NCBI RefSeq assembly: GCF_012911975.1
Contig: NZ_SMDQ01000001.1
Coordinates: forward strand, 62,001 to 126,000
DNA: 64,000 nucleotides
Source: Nodosilinea sp. P-1105
GTDB lineage: Bacteria; Cyanobacteriota; Cyanobacteriia; Phormidesmidales; Phormidesmidaceae
Direction: 5' to 3'
The stretch's first letter is position 1. Each line of letters begins with the position of its first letter. Below the pieces are notes generated by a model. The model worked only from the letters and a program-made list of their open reading frames with translations, did not search any database and had not been told where the DNA came from. The position numbers were made by a program, and so were the translations under genes. Of this stretch, positions 63,548-64,000 are shown piece by piece.

Positions 63548-64000
63548 CTATGTCGTGATTTGACCCCATTCCACCGGGGGTAGGGCCAGGGCCTCCCCCA
63601 CCTTGCTGCTCGACACCCGTTTCATCGAGGTGCTCAGCCAGACAAACATAGGGCTAAAGTCGAGCCCCTTCAGCAGGAGTGGCGGTCGCTCGGCTGGGGC
63701 AATCTGGCTGAGGGTCTTCATATCCGCCCCCTCGACCCCCACCGCAAAGAAGCAGAACTTGCGAGCCGCTTCCCCGGCCCGAATTTTTTCGGCTGCCGTT
63801 TGCCAAACATCGGTGGGGGCCCCATCGGTAATCAAAAAAATCCAGGGCCGATAGTACTGAATGCCATTGGTTTTATACACTTCTTTGCGCCCTTCCAGTA
63901 ATTCCAGGGCGTATTCAACCGCCCCTCCAATGGGGGTTAGCCCATCAGCCACCAACTCGGGGGGCGTCAGGTGGTCAATGGTGGTAAAGTCCTGCACCAG
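63548..64000 (-). CDS. vWA-domain protein (TerY-like), C-terminal part
   Basis: The gene continues past the window. The visible 150 residues cover a vWA domain: LTPIGGAVEYALELLEGR (MIDAS Thr), WIFLITDGAPTDVWQTAA (MIDAS Asp), and KFCFFAVGVEGADMKTL. TerY-type vWA proteins act in regulation linked to PP2C phosphatases and kinases, proposed to mediate stress or metal responses. The 9-bp gap to the phosphatase gene suggests an operon. N-terminus and start are not visible. Confidence 0.85.
   Translation of the reverse strand: MVQDFTTIDHLTPPELVADGLTPIGGAVEYALELLEGRKEVYKTNGIQYYRPWIFLITDGAPTDVWQTAAEKIRAGEAARKFCFFAVGVEGADMKTLSQIAPAERPPLLLKGLDFSPMFVWLSTSMKRVSSSKVGEALALPPVEWGQITT

Overview
This 64 kb window is cyanobacterial. 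The palindrome GCGATCGC (HIP1) is very frequent, and the gene set is typical of the phylum: an allophycocyanin-alpha-like subunit, GUN4, the DUF502-nusB-ftsY block, DUF2949, DUF1830, DUF2256, CrtW, and many NACHT, Uma2 and TPR genes. The high GC content and abundant octameric intergenic repeats suggest a Leptolyngbya/Nodosilinea-type filament, but that genus-level guess is only inference.

Layout. 0-5 kb: racemase fragment, rhodanese, DUF2949, a membrane NACHT ATPase, a transglutaminase-like protein and a WYL regulator. 5-21.7 kb: a complete subtype I-D CRISPR-Cas locus. The interference genes run cas10d-csc2-csc1-cas3, then an MNT-HEPN toxin-antitoxin pair joined to cas3 with a 2-nt gap, then a PD-(D/E)XK-like protein that has lost its catalytic residues. 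After a convergent gene come cas6, a reversed four-helix-bundle gene, cas4, cas1, cas2, a leader and 28 repeats/27 spacers. The far end of the array is broken by a small membrane-protein gene and two decayed repeats, the last abutting ligA. Octameric G-rich/C-rich repeats sit at the junctions of the cas6-cas4-cas1-cas2 half, and an A/T-rich repeat has inserted in frame into cas6.

23.9-30.5 kb: a cobalamin riboswitch followed by a B12 uptake cluster (TonB-dependent receptor, binding lipoprotein, calcineurin-like phosphoesterase, FecCD permease; no ATPase gene seen). cobU lies 7 kb further on. 30.5-41.5 kb: aspartic-protease-like protein, ftsY, nusB, DUF502, mgtE, cobU, MscS channel, a truncated Uma2 gene and an isolated ureC. 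41.8-53 kb: an HTH-NACHT protein, crtW, stress-type membrane proteins (DUF2254, CsbD, GlsB), an orphan ApcA-like subunit with a perfect hairpin inside its gene, a receiver protein with Glu at the phosphoacceptor site, and decayed GGDEF and TPR fragments. 53-64 kb: an Uma2 gene broken by a 74-bp duplication, a truncated P-loop gene coupled to a TPR gene, YihY, GUN4-DUF2256, larE, glk, yebC and a PP2C-vWA pair running off the end.

Several small dispersed repeat families recur: a 65-66 bp palindromic element (four copies), a 224 bp element with about 33 bp inverted ends plus a half copy, and a repeat of about 210 bp in two inverted copies. The strongest candidate for something new is the I-D locus with the coupled MNT-HEPN pair and inactive nuclease-like protein. 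All functions are read from sequence motifs and recalled family patterns; no database search was run.
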